Source of the DNA: Streptomyces fulvoviolaceus
Lineage (GTDB): Bacteria > Actinomycetota > Actinomycetes > Streptomycetales > Streptomycetaceae
Reading direction: 5' to 3'
NCBI RefSeq assembly: GCF_000718165.1
Contig: NZ_JOEY01000018.1
Coordinates: 1 to 64,000 of the forward strand
DNA: 64,000 nt
Within the stretch, counting starts at the first letter, position 1. Every line of letters begins with the position of its first letter. A program made the translations under genes and the position numbers. Below, one piece after another: positions 18,695 to 25,486 of the stretch. The notes below the pieces were generated by a model, which searched no databases, had not been told where the DNA came from, and saw nothing but the letters and a program-made list of their open reading frames with translations.

Positions 18695-19750
18695 ATGTCC
18701 CAGCCCACCGCGACCCTCGCAGTCCACCCGCCCGGGACGTCCGGTCCACCGTCCGGCGGGAGCGAGTTCGCGCCTCTCCTGCGCACGGTCAAAGGCCAGG
18801 GCCTACTGGACCGCAGGTTCGACTGGTATGCGCGCGGTATCGCCGTCAACGCCCTCGCTCTCGCCGGCGTCGTCACGGCCGTCGTCCTGATCGGCGACTC
18901 CTGGTGGACGCTGCTCCTGGCGCCACTGCTCGCGGTGTTCTGTGCGCGCACCGCCTTCATAGGCCACGACGCGGGCCACGCGCAGATCACCGGCAACAAG
19001 GTAGTGGGCCGAGCCATCGGCCTGATCCACGCCAACCTGCTGCTGGGGATGAGCTACTCCTGGTGGAACCGCAAGCACAACCGCCACCACGCCCATCCCA
19101 ATCACATCGACAAGGACCCCGACGTCGCCGCGGACATCCTCGTCTTCACCGGCGAACAGGCGAAGGACCGCACGGGCTTCCGGCACTGGCTGACCCGCAA
19201 CCAGGCCTGGCTGTTCTTCCCGCTCACCCTCCTCGAAGGCATCGCCCTGAAGATCCAGGGCTTCCAGGACCTGCGCCGGCAGCAGCCCCGGGAGCGTGCC
19301 GTGGAGGCCGTACTCCTGGTGAGCCATGTCGCGGGCTACGCGACGCTGCTGCTCACCTCCATGTCTCCCGGCCGGGCGCTGGCGTTCGCCGCTCTCCACC
19401 AGGCGCTGCTCGGCCTGCACCTGGGGCTTTCGTTCGCCCCCAACCACAAGGGCATGGAGATGCCGGACCCGAACGGCGAGCCCTGGGGTCACCTGCGCCG
19501 CCAGGTGCTCACTTCGCGCAACGTCCGCGGCGGTCCCGTCACCGACTGGTTCCTCGGCGGCCTCAACTACCAGATCGAACATCACCTCTTCCCCAGCATG
19601 CCCAGGCCCCATCTGCGGCTCGCCCAGCCCCTGGTGCGCGCCCACTGCCGAGAGTTGGGTATCCCGTATATGGAGACCGGCCTCGTCGACTCCTACCGGC
19701 AGGCGCTCAGTCATCTGCACGAGGTGGGGGAGCCCCTGCGGGCGGACTAG
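18695..19750 (+). CDS. Membrane fatty acid desaturase
   Basis: A 351-residue di-iron acyl desaturase of the DesA/linoleoyl-type family that introduces a double bond into fatty acyl chains at the membrane. The three histidine boxes are clear: HDAGH (about residue 90), HNRHHAHPN (about 130) and QIEHHLFP (about 290). Four hydrophobic segments surround them (for example VNALALAGVVTAVVLIGDSW). The ATG lies about 250 bp from the divergent SNF2 gene. A small membrane-protein gene follows. It probably adjusts membrane fluidity, for example at low temperature; no regulator is adjacent. Confidence 0.93.
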   Translation: MSQPTATLAVHPPGTSGPPSGGSEFAPLLRTVKGQGLLDRRFDWYARGIAVNALALAGVVTAVVLIGDSWWTLLLAPLLAVFCARTAFIGHDAGHAQITGNKVVGRAIGLIHANLLLGMSYSWWNRKHNRHHAHPNHIDKDPDVAADILVFTGEQAKDRTGFRHWLTRNQAWLFFPLTLLEGIALKIQGFQDLRRQQPRERAVEAVLLVSHVAGYATLLLTSMSPGRALAFAALHQALLGLHLGLSFAPNHKGMEMPDPNGEPWGHLRRQVLTSRNVRGGPVTDWFLGGLNYQIEHHLFPSMPRPHLRLAQPLVRAHCRELGIPYMETGLVDSYRQALSHLHEVGEPLRAD

Positions 19751-19867
19751 GGGTCGCACCTCCGGGATGTCTCAGGGGCGTCTCAGGGTCGCGGTCCGGA
19801 ACCGCTGGAAGCGCGGGCCCGTTCTTCTGGACAGAGAGCGGCATTGGCCGCGAAGGAGGCGACACAC

Positions 19868-20050
19868 ATGTCGAAGAACGCGAAGATCGCCGCAGGAGGT
19901 GTGGCGGTCGGGATCCTTCTGTTGATCTGGCTGCCCTGGTGGGCGGCGCTCCTGATCGTCCTGGGAGTCCCGGCCGCTGCCTACCTCACGCTGGACCCCT
20001 CGCAGCGGCGCAAGCTGCGCCGTGTCACGCGCAAGGAGATCGGCCGCTGA
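19868..20050 (+). CDS. Small membrane protein (60 aa), unknown function
   Basis: A 60-residue protein with two closely spaced hydrophobic stretches (AAGGVAVGILLLIWLPWW and AALLIVLGVPAAAYLTL) and a very basic tail (QRRKLRRVTRKEIGR) that would sit in the cytoplasm. AAGGAGG precedes the ATG at ideal spacing, which decides the start against an upstream in-frame ATG. It lies 117 bp after the desaturase on the same strand and may share its transcript. No family recognised. Confidence 0.75.
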   Translation: MSKNAKIAAGGVAVGILLLIWLPWWAALLIVLGVPAAAYLTLDPSQRRKLRRVTRKEIGR

Positions 20051-20237
20051 CGCACCACCGCGCGGGCGACGCCCGGTCGACCGGGGCGCAGAAGTCGACC
20101 ACATCGCCGCTCGCGGGCCTGCCGACGGCACGGTCCGCGGGCGGCCGGACGCCCCGCTCCACCTGTCGGACCAGCACGTCGAACGCCGCCCGGTAGCGCG
20201 GCAGGACCGGCCGCAGCCGGTCCGCGCGCGGGCTCAG
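20025..20237 (-). pseudogene. Possible remnant of a larger coding sequence (C-terminal fragment)
   Basis: Between the small membrane gene and the next minus-strand gene, one minus frame stays open for 70 codons with very high G/C at the third position and a natural-looking sequence (RADRLRPVLPRYRAAFDVLV, then RQVERGVRPPAD) ending at a TGA at 20027-20025. It has no start codon or RBS of its own, and its upstream end collides with another gene. It resembles the C-terminal tail of secreted hydrolases or esterases, but I cannot name it with certainty. Confidence 0.35.
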
Positions 20238-21076
20238 CTGGGGCGTACGGCCATCTTGTCGAGCGCATGGAGCAGGCCCGGGAGCTCCGGGCCCCGGCCC
20301 ACGGGAAGGACCTCACCCGGCTCGTCGTCGAGCAGCACGAACGCGATGTCGTCGGTCCGGGCGACGAGCGACCAGCCGGGACCGTCGGCCCGCAGTGTCC
20401 GCGCGTCCCCCGGGGCGAAGGACGACCGCACTCGGCCGAGCGGCGGCGGAGTCTCCACGTACGCGCGAGCTTCCGCGAGGACGCGCCGGATACCGCTGTG
20501 CCCCTTGGTGCCGTTCTTGCCCGCCCCGTTCGCGGCTTCGGTGGCCCCGGACGGAGGGCTGCCCGGAGTCGGGAATTCCGCGCCGTCGATCTGCTCCCGC
20601 CACGTCGCCCACTGCAGCGCGATCTCGTCGGCGCCCAGACGCCGCTGGGCGGCTCCCCACGTGCTGGTGTCCGGCGGCGCCAGCGGGGGGCCGTCGGCGA
20701 TCTCCGGGTCGGGATCGTGCGGCGCGGGCACCCCGGGCGCCGCCACGGCGACCGCGAGGGGCCAGCCGGGCAGCGCGGCGACGACCGTGCGTTCGTCGGG
20801 TGACAGGTCGTACTCCATGCCGCAGTCCCAGGAGGCGATGGCGACGGCGACCAGCGAGACGTCGTCGATGACGACCGTCCACCGGGCTCCCTCGCCGTCC
20901 TGGCCGAGCACCAGGCCGTACCCGTCGGCAAGCGGTGGAAGACCGAGCGCCGCGCTGGCCTCCGGATAGTCGTCGCCCAGCACGCTCGGGAACTTCGCCG
21001 GCGTCAGCAGCACCGCCGTCAGCACATAGAGCGCATCGTCCTCGGCGGCGACGGCGTCCTCGTCCGTCCCGGCCAT
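20234..21076 (-). CDS. Conserved hypothetical protein (280 aa)
   Basis: Not recognised as a named family. The 280-residue soluble, acidic protein has an N-terminal domain (1-120) with GYGLVLGQDGEGARWTVVID and SLVAVAIASWDCGMEYDLSP, a Pro/Gly-rich linker (about 165-195, with GATEAANGAGKNGTKG), and a C-terminal domain (GWSLVARTDDIAFVLLDDEP). The two domains look like related beta-rich folds, perhaps a duplication. GGGAGG lies 6 nt before the ATG at 21076 and sets the start; an ATG 12 codons earlier lacks such a site. No signal peptide or membrane segment. Confidence 0.75.
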   Translation of the reverse strand: MAGTDEDAVAAEDDALYVLTAVLLTPAKFPSVLGDDYPEASAALGLPPLADGYGLVLGQDGEGARWTVVIDDVSLVAVAIASWDCGMEYDLSPDERTVVAALPGWPLAVAVAAPGVPAPHDPDPEIADGPPLAPPDTSTWGAAQRRLGADEIALQWATWREQIDGAEFPTPGSPPSGATEAANGAGKNGTKGHSGIRRVLAEARAYVETPPPLGRVRSSFAPGDARTLRADGPGWSLVARTDDIAFVLLDDEPGEVLPVGRGPELPGLLHALDKMAVRPS

Positions 21077-21211
21077 CCCAGCCTCCCCATCGGTTCGTCC
21101 AACGGCGCGCACCCTAGTGCGAGCGGAAGGCGCTTGTCACGACTGCCCAGCCCACCCGGAGCTGCAGTTTTCCGGCTGGACGGGGCGAATCGACCATCTC
21201 TTGCCGGCAGG

Positions 21212-21508
21212 TCAGGCTGCCGGCAGTCCGAGGAGCGCACGTGCCACCGTACGCGGCGACTCGTCGCGCTCCCGCGCGAGGGCGATGACGGCCCGGCACG
21301 CGAGCTCGTTGACCCCGAACGACAGTGCCTCGGGTGACACCCAGGCCGCGGCCTCGTCGATCCGCTCCTGGTCGTCCTCCGCACAGGCCGAGACGTATGC
21401 CGCCGCGGCCTCGAACAGGTTGTGCGTGCGAGTGTCCCGGCCGGGCTGTGTCTCGACTCGCCAGGCATTGAGGAATCTGGCACCGGACTTGCGCATCCTG
21501 CCCCACAT
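21212..21508 (-). CDS. Small conserved hypothetical protein (98 aa)
   Basis: A 98-residue, mostly helical soluble protein (NLFEAAAAYVSACAEDDQER, IDEAAAWVSPEALSFGVNEL) of unknown function. I chose the ATG at 21508 because GAAGG lies about 9 nt upstream; an ATG 15 codons earlier has AGGAG touching the start codon, which is too close. It is divergent from the MpaB-type gene. Confidence 0.65.
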   Translation of the reverse strand: MWGRMRKSGARFLNAWRVETQPGRDTRTHNLFEAAAAYVSACAEDDQERIDEAAAWVSPEALSFGVNELACRAVIALARERDESPRTVARALLGLPAA

Positions 21509-21607
21509 GATGACCACCTTCCCCCTGCGCGGTTGCCAAGGCTGATCGTTCATCTCCTGCTATTCAACGTAGAGTTGGAGCCTCGGCGGCAGAAGGGGGA
21601 CGGCGCG

Positions 21608-22504
21608 GTGAAGCGCTTCCAGCGGCTCCAGGAGATCCGGCGGATGGACCCGTACAAGGACGCTTCCGAGATCTACCGGCTCAGCTCGGCCTACGAGTTC
21701 CCGTGGGACTTCACCCGGGCTCTGGAGTTGGCTCTCTACCGCACGTACGCCGTGCCCGGCATCGGGCGACTCCTCGCCGAGACGGCGGAGCTCACGGAGC
21801 GCACACAGAAACGATACGACGACACGGTGCTGCTCCTCGACGCCGTCGTCGAGCACGGATTCGACAGCGATCAGAGCCGCACGGCGATACGTCGCATCAA
21901 CCAGATGCACCGCAGCTACGACATCAGCAACGACGACATGCGGTACGTGCTCTGTACGTTCGTGGTGATGCCCAAGCGCTGGATCGACGCCTACGGCTGG
22001 CGCAGGCTGTCACGCCACGAGATCGTCGCCTCCGCCGTCCACTACCGCACGCTGGGAGGGCACATGGGTATCAAGGACATACCCGCGTCCTACGAGGAGT
22101 TCGAGGCCTGTCTGGACGCCTACGAAGAGGCTCATTTCGCCTGGGACGTGAAGGCCAGGCAGGTCTCGGACGCCACGCTCGACCTGATGGCCTCGTGGTA
22201 CCCGCGCCCGCTCGCGCCGCTCCTGCGCACCTCGACGCTCGCCCTGCTCGACGAATCGCTTCTGCGGGCTTTCCGCTACGCGCCTCCCGGCGCCGCCACC
22301 CGCGCGCTCGTACGCCGCGCGGTACGCACGCGTGGGCGTGCGGTCCGCCTGTTGCCGCCCCGGCGCGCACCGCACCACGCGCGGCAGAACTGGGAGATCA
22401 AGAGCTACCAGGACGGCTATCGGCTCGACGAGCTGGGTACGCGCCCCGTTCCCGGCGTACGGGGCTGTCCGGTGCCGCACGTGAACCGGTCAGCCACCGA
22501 GTGA
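21608..22504 (+). CDS. MpaB-type oxygenase (DUF2236 family)
   Basis: A 298-residue protein of the DUF2236/MpaB group, relatives of latex-clearing protein that use a b-type heme or are annotated as oxygenases. Visible elements: RLSSAYEFPWDFTRALELA, RTYAVPGIGRLLAETAEL, RRINQMHRSYDISNDDMRYV with a conserved His and Asp pair, then CTFVVMPKRWIDAYGWR. The start is a GTG at 21608 with AAGGGGG upstream; the frame before it reads as random sequence. It ends 15 bp inside the end of the convergent PadR gene. The substrate is unknown; biochemical activity is inferred from the family only. Confidence 0.85.
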   Translation: MKRFQRLQEIRRMDPYKDASEIYRLSSAYEFPWDFTRALELALYRTYAVPGIGRLLAETAELTERTQKRYDDTVLLLDAVVEHGFDSDQSRTAIRRINQMHRSYDISNDDMRYVLCTFVVMPKRWIDAYGWRRLSRHEIVASAVHYRTLGGHMGIKDIPASYEEFEACLDAYEEAHFAWDVKARQVSDATLDLMASWYPRPLAPLLRTSTLALLDESLLRAFRYAPPGAATRALVRRAVRTRGRAVRLLPPRRAPHHARQNWEIKSYQDGYRLDELGTRPVPGVRGCPVPHVNRSATE

Positions 22505-23014
22505 GGTGATCGTCTCGCGCAGCCAGGCGAGTTCGGCCCGGGACGTGGCACGCGCGATGGTCAGCATGCCGCGCCGGAAGGGATCGTCCAACTCCTCGGC
22601 GCGCAGCGGCCGGTCACCCTCGTAGAAGAAACTCGCGGGTTCCTCCAGGAAGGCGAGCCTGCGCCGCAGTACGGCCGTCTGCGCGCCGGCGTCGTCCAGA
22701 TGCCGGAGGAAGGCGAGGAGCGTGAACCACCGGTTCTCATCGGTGATGTCGCCGCGGGCCGGTTCGGCCAGCCGACGGCGCAGCTCCCGCCGGCCCTCGT
22801 CGGTGAGTGTCAGGACGTGCCGAGGGGCGGCGACGGAGCCGGGCTCCGTGGTGCGTGCCAGCAGGCCCGCCTTCTCCAGCCGCTTGATCGCGGGATACAG
22901 CGTGCTCTCGGCGACGGGACGCACGTGTCCCGTCAGCGCGGTGATGCGTTTGCGCAGCTCATAGCCGTGCAGTGGGGCGTCGTAGAGGAATCCGAGGATG
23001 GCGAGCTCCAGCAT
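22490..23014 (-). CDS. PadR family transcriptional regulator
   Basis: A 174-residue regulator: the N-terminal winged helix reads LELAILGFLYDAPLHGYELR, VAESTLYPAIKRLEKAGLL, then HVLTLTDEGRRELRRRL; the C-terminal part (FTLLAFLRHLD onward) is the helical dimerisation domain of the Vir-type PadR subgroup. The ATG at 23014 is preferred because MLELAILGFL is the standard family start; a GTG six codons earlier is possible. It is divergent from an alpha/beta hydrolase gene, and a perfect palindrome lies between them, so it most likely represses that gene and itself. Confidence 0.92.
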   Translation of the reverse strand: MLELAILGFLYDAPLHGYELRKRITALTGHVRPVAESTLYPAIKRLEKAGLLARTTEPGSVAAPRHVLTLTDEGRRELRRRLAEPARGDITDENRWFTLLAFLRHLDDAGAQTAVLRRRLAFLEEPASFFYEGDRPLRAEELDDPFRRGMLTIARATSRAELAWLRETITSLGG

Positions 23015-23071
23015 GCGCGCATTCTCTCGCACTCACGCTGTACATCTGTGCCGTGATACTCCATTGACGCT

Positions 23072-23091
23072 ATACATCGGTGACGATGTAT
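23072..23091. promoter_or_regulatory. Palindromic operator, probable PadR binding site
   Basis: ATACATCG (23072-23079) and CGATGTAT (23084-23091) form a perfect 8-bp inverted repeat around GTGA. A related half-site (GTACATCTG) occurs at about 23039-23047, next to the padR start. ATAC/GTAT-type palindromes are typical of PadR operators. Its position, 44 bp before the hydrolase ATG and 58 bp before the padR start, fits repression of both genes. Confidence 0.7.
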
Positions 23092-23135
23092 CTTCCTGTT
23101 CTGGAGATGACCGAAGAGGCTCTTGAGGGGACGCG

Positions 23136-23891
23136 ATGAGGCACGCCGAGTTCGACGACAAGGGAAGCTGCATCCGTTGGACGGAGACGCCCGGCGAGGA
23201 ACCCGCGCGTGTGTACGTGCACGGGCTGGGATCGGTCTCGGCCGTGTACCACGCGCACATCGCGGCCCGGCCCGAACTCGCGTGTCGGCGCAGCCTGTTC
23301 GTGGACCTGCCCGGGCACGGCATCAGCGACCGGCCCGAACACTTCGGCTACACGCTGGAGGACCACGCGGACGCCCTGGCGGCCGCACTCGACACGGCAG
23401 GCCTGACCGGTGCCGAACTGATCGCGCACAGCATGGGCGGAGCCGTCGCCATTGTGCTCGCCCACCGTCGGCCCGACCTTGTGGCACGGCTGGTCCTCAC
23501 CGAGGCCAACCTCGACGCCTTTCCACCGCCTGCCGCGGGCAGCAGCGGCATCGCCGCCCACGAGGAGGACGCCTTCGTCGACGGCGGGTACGCGCGCGTG
23601 CTCGAGAAGGTCGGGCCCCTGTGGGCGGCGACCATGCGGCTGGCCGACCCGCGCGCCCTGCACCGCACTGCCGTCGGGCTGCGGCGCGGATCGGACCCCG
23701 TGATGCGCGACATCCTCGAAGGGCTGCCGATCGACCGCGTGTACCTTCAGGGCGAGCTCAGCGGTGAACTCGAGGGACGGGAAGCCCTGGAGGCGGCGGG
23801 TGTGCGGGTGGTGGTCGTGCCCGGTGCCGGGCACAACGTCATGCTGGACCGCCCCGACTCCTTCGTGGCTGCGGTCGCCGGGCGGGACTGA
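23136..23891 (+). CDS. Alpha/beta hydrolase
   Basis: A 251-residue alpha/beta-hydrolase: ARVYVHGLGSVSAVY (oxyanion HG motif), RSLFVDLPGHGISDRP, GAELIAHSMGGAVAI (nucleophile elbow with AHSMGG), LVLTEANLDAFPPP, and VVVPGAGHNVMLDRP with the catalytic His. No signal peptide, so cytosolic. The substrate cannot be read from sequence. GAGGGG lies just before the ATG at 23136. It is controlled, by inference, by the divergent PadR regulator, which usually responds to phenolic or drug-like ligands. Confidence 0.9.
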   Translation: MRHAEFDDKGSCIRWTETPGEEPARVYVHGLGSVSAVYHAHIAARPELACRRSLFVDLPGHGISDRPEHFGYTLEDHADALAAALDTAGLTGAELIAHSMGGAVAIVLAHRRPDLVARLVLTEANLDAFPPPAAGSSGIAAHEEDAFVDGGYARVLEKVGPLWAATMRLADPRALHRTAVGLRRGSDPVMRDILEGLPIDRVYLQGELSGELEGREALEAAGVRVVVVPGAGHNVMLDRPDSFVAAVAGRD

Positions 23892-23896
23892 GGGCG

Positions 23897-24496
23897 TCAG
23901 CCCTCGCGGACGGCCAGGGCCAGGAACCGGGCGTCCTCGTCGACGTACGACGTCATGCGCCACCCCGAACCGACCAGTAGGGGGCGGAGGTTGGGTTCCG
24001 CACGCAGGTCGTCAGGAGTGATCTGCCGTCCCTGGCGCGCCGCGAGCGCCGCCCGGCCGATCGGATGAAACAGCGCGAGGCTGCCGCCGGGGCGGACGAC
24101 ACGCGCCAACTCCCGGAGATTCTCGGCCGGATGAGGCAGGTGGGAGATCAGGCCCGCTCCGAACACGGCGTCCAGCGATTCGGAACGCAAGGGCAGTGCG
24201 GCCACGTCGGCGAGCAGCAACTGCCCGTCCCGGTCCCGTCCCGCCCGTACGGCGGCCTGGAGCATGGCCGGGGTCAGGTCGGCGCCCAGGACCACTCCCG
24301 AGGGCCCCACGGCCCCACGCAGGGGCGTCAGGGCCCGTCCGGTGCCGCAGCCGGCGTCCAGGACGCGGTCCCCCGCGCGCAGCCCGAGCTCGGCGACCGC
24401 GGCGGCGTAGGCGGGGCCGTCGTCCGGGAACCGGCTGTCCCAGTCGGCGGCGCGGGCACCGAAGAACTCCTGGATGTGTGTGTGGTCGTCGCTCAT
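23897..24496 (-). CDS. SAM-dependent methyltransferase (class I)
   Basis: A 199-residue class I methyltransferase. Motif I is VLDAGCGTGRALTPL, followed by LGADLTPAMLQAAV (acidic residue binding the ribose), LLLADVAALPLRSESLDAVF (motif II region) and LRELARVVRPGGSLALFHPI. The substrate is unknown. Two starts are possible; the ATG at 24496 opens the usual family N-terminus, although the GAGGG upstream is about 12 nt away, while the ATG at 24505 has it only 3 nt away. It ends 5 bp from the convergent hydrolase gene. Confidence 0.85.
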   Translation of the reverse strand: MSDDHTHIQEFFGARAADWDSRFPDDGPAYAAAVAELGLRAGDRVLDAGCGTGRALTPLRGAVGPSGVVLGADLTPAMLQAAVRAGRDRDGQLLLADVAALPLRSESLDAVFGAGLISHLPHPAENLRELARVVRPGGSLALFHPIGRAALAARQGRQITPDDLRAEPNLRPLLVGSGWRMTSYVDEDARFLALAVREG

Positions 24497-24648
24497 GTTC
24501 CGCATGATCCCTCACCGACACGGATGACGCCGCAGTGCGCATGTTCGAGCGGGACGCGATCGTTCAGGTGCATCTCTGCGTCATATTCCAACACCTTTCG
24601 AAATGCGCCCTCTTTGTGCGCCCCTGTCCCGACTAGCGTCCCGGAGCC

Positions 24649-25422
24649 ATGGGACACCTGGACCACGCCGCCCTGGGCTGGCTGACGCCCACACTGTCGT
24701 ACGTGATGGCCTGCATCGGCGCCGCGCTCGGCCTGCGCTGCACCATGCGCGCGCTCGGCGCCACCGGACGATCGCGCCGCAACTGGCTCATCACCGCGGC
24801 CTCGGCCATCGGCACCGGCATCTGGACCATGCACTTCGTGGCCATGCTCGGTTTCAGCGTCAGCGGCACCGACATCCGCTACGACGTGCCGCTGACCATC
24901 GCGAGTCTTCTCGTCGCCATGATCGTCGTCTGCGCCGGCGTCTTCGCCGTCGGCTACAGCCGTGACCGCGTCCGCGCGCTCTTCCTCGGCGGGCTCACCA
25001 CCGGGCTCGGCGTCGCGAGCATGCACTACCTGGGCATGGCGGCCGTACGACTGCACGGCGACGTCGACTACGACCCGGGGCTCGTCGGACTCTCGGTCCT
25101 GATCGCCGTCGTCGCGGCGACTGCGGCGCTGTGGGCGGCGCTCAACATCAAGTCACCCGTCGCCGTCACCATCGCCTCCCTCATCATGGGGGCCGCGGTC
25201 AGCAGCATGCACTACACCGGGATGTTCGCGGTGAGCGTGCACGTCACGCCCTCCGGCGCCGCGCTGCCCGGGGCCACGGCGATGCAGTTCATCTTCCCCC
25301 TCGCCGTCGGCCTCGGCTCCTATCTGTTCCTGACCTCGGCCTTCGTCGCGCTGTCGCCGACGACCGGGGAGCGCGAGGCAACCGAGTCGGCCCAGCGGCC
25401 GGTCGAGAGTGCGGCCCGCTAG
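24649..25422 (+). CDS. MHYT-domain integral membrane sensor
   Basis: A 257-residue protein with seven hydrophobic segments and the three MHYT signatures MHFVAM (about residue 64), MHYLGM (about 126) and MHYTGM (about 188). MHYT domains are thought to bind a metal such as copper and to sense O2, CO or NO; this protein has only the membrane domain with a short cytoplasmic tail (SPTTGEREATESAQRP), so it needs a partner to signal. It lies 64 bp before the conservon sensor kinase on the same strand, which makes the conservon a candidate partner. Confidence 0.9.
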   Translation: MGHLDHAALGWLTPTLSYVMACIGAALGLRCTMRALGATGRSRRNWLITAASAIGTGIWTMHFVAMLGFSVSGTDIRYDVPLTIASLLVAMIVVCAGVFAVGYSRDRVRALFLGGLTTGLGVASMHYLGMAAVRLHGDVDYDPGLVGLSVLIAVVAATAALWAALNIKSPVAVTIASLIMGAAVSSMHYTGMFAVSVHVTPSGAALPGATAMQFIFPLAVGLGSYLFLTSAFVALSPTTGEREATESAQRPVESAAR

Positions 25423-25486
25423 CGGCGGGTCCGGGACTCGGACCCCCCGACGACCTGCCCCCGAACCACTCCCGAGCGAGGAGGCC

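Noticed and set aside
15427..20196. Very long plus-strand open frame (1589 codons) across the SNF2 and desaturase region
   Set aside because: It is mostly antisense to SNF2 and SWIM genes with full motifs on the other strand. Its composition (Arg, Gly, Val, His rich) is typical of shadow frames in high-GC DNA.
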